DNA from: Corticicoccus populi | GTDB lineage: Bacteria > Bacillota > Bacilli > Staphylococcales > Salinicoccaceae | Direction of reading: 5' to 3' | DNA length: 64,000 bases | NCBI RefSeq assembly: GCF_042686195.1 | Contig: NZ_JBHUOQ010000001.1 | Location: forward strand, 1,178,001 to 1,242,000 | Part shown: piece by piece, positions 61,808 through 64,000 of the stretch | How the letters are laid out: the number at the start of each line of letters is the position of its first letter | Numbering within the stretch: the first letter of the stretch is position 1 | Translations under genes and position numbers: made by a program | The notes under the pieces: generated by a model | Told to the model about the DNA's origin: nothing | The model's input: only the letters and a program-made list of their open reading frames with translations | Database searches by the model: none

Positions 61808-63175
61808 TTATTCTTTCAACTGACCGTTTTCATCAAAATCTCTTCTGCTGAGTCTATAGATATACCAGACGATAATTAATACAACCGGTATAATTGCAAC
61901 AGCAATCCAATTCCCCTGTGCGAGCATAACCAGCCAGTAACGTACCGGGTTACCTCCATCCAGGAAGCTGTTTATCATAGATGTTGCACCTTCCGGGAAT
62001 TCATACTGAATACTTTCTGCGACATTAGTGACAAGCGGTGCTAAATTAGATGCCAAATATAATGAAACGATAATCATCGGAATTCCAATTATTGCAGATC
62101 GTATGATATTTTTATTCGTAGCAACAAGAACCATTGCCAGAGGAACAACAATAAACGGCAGATCTCCAAGCGGCATAATGATTACTCCCGGCAGAACTAC
62201 CGCAAGCAGAATCGTAACTGGAACAAGAAGCAGCGCTGTAGAAACAACTGCAGGGTTACCAATGATTACAGCTATATCAAGACCAATATTTAGATCTTTA
62301 CGGTCAGGGAACCTTTTCTGGAGAAAGCTACGTATAGCATCTGATAAAGGAATTAAACCTTCCATGAGAATTTTTACCATTCTCGGCATAATAAACATTA
62401 CTGCACCAAGTGAAATACCGAGTTCTATAATATTTCTAATTTCAAACCTGGCAATAATACCGATAATTACACCTAGTATTACACCAATCATCATCGGTTC
62501 TCCCAATACACCGAAACGTTTTTTAATTGATTCGGGATCGGCATTCAGTTTGTTCAGCCCCGGAATTAAATTGATAATTTTATCTCCTAAAATTCCAACC
62601 GGGAAATAAATCACTGATGAAAGTGTTGGGAGAGATATACCAGGAAGCCCCATTCTTTTGTGAATATACGGTGCTGACCAGTCAGCGAGTTTGAAAGTAA
62701 TGATTGTAGCAATTGCTGCACCAATCAGACCGAAAAAGAAGTTTCCTGTAGCGATATAAACCAGAGAACCTGCAAATGCAAAGTGCCAATAGTTCCATAA
62801 ATCCACGTCTACTGTCTTTGTCCATTTAAACACCAACATAACGATATTGATTATAATCGTTAAAATAATAACAACTGGTGCAATGGGCGAAGCAAATGCA
62901 ATAGCTGCAAGCGGCGGCCAGCCGGTATCCATAACCGGAAGGTTAACACCTGAGTTATCTATCATCGCTTCAATTGCAGGACCGAGACTTCCCGTCAATA
63001 AATCGAGTACCAGGAATATTCCTACAAAACCAAATCCAATAGTTAAAGCCGATTTTAATGCCTTACTCAGGCTGACACGAAAAGCAACAGCCATAATAAA
63101 TATAATAATCGGCAGCATTACCTCGGGTCCGAAACTAAGAATATACTGAAAAGCATCTACTATTACGTCTCCCAT
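61808..63175 (-). CDS. gatC: PTS galactitol-type EIIC permease
   Basis: 455 residues from the ATG 9 bases after AAGGAG (an ATG three codons up abuts the site). About ten to twelve membrane segments. Family-typical PVVIILTIIINIVML, GIIARFEIRNIIEL, GNPAVVSTALLLVPVTILLAVVLPG and PLGDLPFIVVP identify the GatC family of the phosphotransferase system. It imports a polyol or sugar, and the phosphate is donated by the EIIB encoded upstream. The 288-bp gap before it contains a 13-base inverted repeat. Confidence 0.85.
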   Translation of the reverse strand: MGDVIVDAFQYILSFGPEVMLPIIIFIMAVAFRVSLSKALKSALTIGFGFVGIFLVLDLLTGSLGPAIEAMIDNSGVNLPVMDTGWPPLAAIAFASPIAPVVIILTIIINIVMLVFKWTKTVDVDLWNYWHFAFAGSLVYIATGNFFFGLIGAAIATIITFKLADWSAPYIHKRMGLPGISLPTLSSVIYFPVGILGDKIINLIPGLNKLNADPESIKKRFGVLGEPMMIGVILGVIIGIIARFEIRNIIELGISLGAVMFIMPRMVKILMEGLIPLSDAIRSFLQKRFPDRKDLNIGLDIAVIIGNPAVVSTALLLVPVTILLAVVLPGVIIMPLGDLPFIVVPLAMVLVATNKNIIRSAIIGIPMIIVSLYLASNLAPLVTNVAESIQYEFPEGATSMINSFLDGGNPVRYWLVMLAQGNWIAVAIIPVVLIIVWYIYRLSRRDFDENGQLKE

Positions 63176-63271
63176 TATGTTCATCTCCTTATTACAAAAT
63201 TTTTTTATTATTCAATTTTATAATTCAATAAAATACATTAATTACTTTTATTGGAAATTAAAATTACATAA

Positions 63272-63457
63272 AATCTATGGATGAGGAAGTACGAACTTCT
63301 TTAAATTCAGATAATCGATTTCGATTATGGAATATGTTCCGCTTCTTCATCTGCGTATTTAGAATATTAAAGAGTATGTCCAACAGTCGTAATGCCTATT
63401 TCTAAACCTTCACACAAGTCATTTGCTAATTGGTTTTCACACATTCATCCATAGATT
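63272..63457. repeat. Widely spaced 13-base inverted repeat between EIIC and EIIB genes
   Basis: AATCTATGGATGA (63272-63284) and TCATCCATAGATT (63445-63457) are perfect inverted copies enclosing 160 bp without ORFs. They could be ends of a small non-autonomous element, or pair in the transcript to alter the EIIB:EIIC ratio. Confidence 0.5.
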
Positions 63458-63463
63458 ATATTT

Positions 63464-63751
63464 TTATTCCGAATCTCTTAAGATGGCAACAATCTGTTCC
63501 AATACTTCCTCTTCACCTATACCGGTCAAAATTGGCAGTGCATTTACAACCGGAGTATTATACCCGCTGCCGACATCTGAAGTCACTACAAATAAATCAA
63601 CAACGCCATCCAATCCTGAAAGTTCCCCGACCGTGCCCTGACGCGCATTAACATCAACGCCCTTTTCTCTGCAGTACTCTTCTACTTTCTCTGCCACCAC
63701 TGTTGATGTTGCGATACCACTTGAACATGCAAAAATAATTTGTTTTGTCAT
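63464..63751 (-). CDS. gatB: PTS galactitol-type EIIB
   Basis: 95 residues from the ATG after GGGGGAA (a longer frame reaches 63766). Phosphorylation loop ACSSGIATS with the phospho-accepting Cys9, then an alpha/beta/alpha domain (FVVTSDVGSGYNTPVVNALPILTG) normal for the GatB/lactose-type EIIB. It receives phosphate from EIIA and passes it to the substrate on EIIC. It starts 16 bases after the EIIA stop. Confidence 0.85.
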   Translation of the reverse strand: MTKQIIFACSSGIATSTVVAEKVEEYCREKGVDVNARQGTVGELSGLDGVVDLFVVTSDVGSGYNTPVVNALPILTGIGEEEVLEQIVAILRDSE

Positions 63752-63767
63752 TTTAAGTTCCCCCATT

Positions 63768-64000
63768 TTATTCTGATTTTAAATTTTTTTGTAAATAATT
63801 GTGAAGCTCTTTTTGAGACATGTCTGTCATTTTCTTTAGTACACCTTCTTCTTTGATGAGATCCATAATCTGACGAAGAATATTTAGGTGCTTTGTGCTT
63901 TTTGAAAGACCTAACAGAAAAATCACTTTCACCTCGATTGTCTCTTTTGCATTAATCATGTTATGAAACAATACAGGGTCTTTTAACACCGCTACCCCCA
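63768..64000 (-). CDS. gatA: PTS EIIA, mannitol/fructose/galactitol type, cut by window end
   Basis: Only the C-terminal ~75 residues are inside the window. The frame continues past an in-frame GTG at 63989 (upstream codons read GVA), so that GTG is not the true start. The segment TIEVKVIFLLGLSKSTKHLNILRQIMDLI is the end of a PTS EIIA type-2 domain; the phospho-His lies outside. It passes phosphate from HPr to EIIB. Confidence 0.8.
   Translation of the reverse strand, partial: GVAVLKDPVLFHNMINAKETIEVKVIFLLGLSKSTKHLNILRQIMDLIKEEGVLKKMTDMSQKELHNYLQKNLKSE

Noticed and set aside
62028..62609. 193-residue plus-strand ORF
   Set aside because: Antisense shadow of the EIIC gene, which has clear membrane segments and family motifs.
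1..64000. tRNA or rRNA genes
   Set aside because: No cloverleaf-type arms with GTTCGA-like loops or rRNA-like conserved sequence were noticed in the intergenic regions; a tRNAscan run would settle it.

Overview
The window comes from a low-GC Gram-positive bacterium (Bacillota), most likely a non-Staphylococcus member of the Staphylococcaceae such as Jeotgalicoccus, Salinicoccus or Macrococcus. The clues are strong GGAGG-type ribosome sites with some GTG/TTG starts, a ComK homologue divergent from a SigH-like sigma factor, a Des/DesK/DesR membrane-fluidity set, an Atl-like glucosaminidase and two TagGH-type transporters. The genus is inference. No rRNA, tRNA or CRISPR array was recognised.

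Region 1-26 kb is clearly more AT-rich than the rest. It is a surface-polymer locus with genes on both strands. It holds a 5'-truncated heparinase II/III-family protein, two alpha/beta-hydrolase-like proteins, an ATP-grasp ligase, a two-domain glycosyltransferase, an asparagine-synthetase-like protein, a second large glycosyltransferase with a coiled-coil partner, UDP-ManNAc dehydrogenase (wecC), a degenerate BY-kinase, a Wzz/CapA-like protein, a degenerate ATP-grasp/heparinase fusion, a first TagG/TagH transporter and a secreted glucosaminidase with 15-residue acidic repeats. The heparinase, hydrolase and ATP-grasp genes occur twice, once as separate genes (1-4.75 kb) and once as hydrolase plus fusion protein (17.9-21.4 kb).

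Region 26-42 kb carries three GT4-type glycosyltransferases, an LCP-family phosphotransferase that probably attaches the polymer to the wall, a GNAT acetyltransferase, and an eight-gene minus-strand operon (33.6-42.0 kb). That operon has a second TagG/TagH, two more glycosyltransferases of the two-domain family, a GT4 enzyme and three small accessory proteins. It is preceded by a near-consensus promoter and a palindrome. My reading is that polymers are built in the cytoplasm, exported by the two TagGH transporters and anchored by LCP. The carboxylates of N-acetylmannosaminuronic acid may be amidated or aminoacylated by the asparagine-synthetase-like and ATP-grasp enzymes and cut by the heparinase-like lyases. 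The modification chemistry is inference.

Region 42-57 kb is mostly chromosomal housekeeping and regulation: two unknown membrane or cytoplasmic proteins (one with an HEFGH metallopeptidase motif), comK, a sigH-like gene, a DUF2187 protein, desR-desK-des, proC, a set of 142-bp non-coding tandem repeats, a pseudo-phosphoesterase, a Ktr-type potassium transporter, htrA, and a TerC-family gene with an upstream yybP-ykoY (Mn2+) riboswitch and terminator.

Region 57-64 kb is a polyol/sugar operon on the minus strand: galactitol-type PTS EIIA (cut by the window end), EIIB and EIIC, two zinc dehydrogenases, a class II aldolase and an FGGY kinase, ended by a clear terminator.
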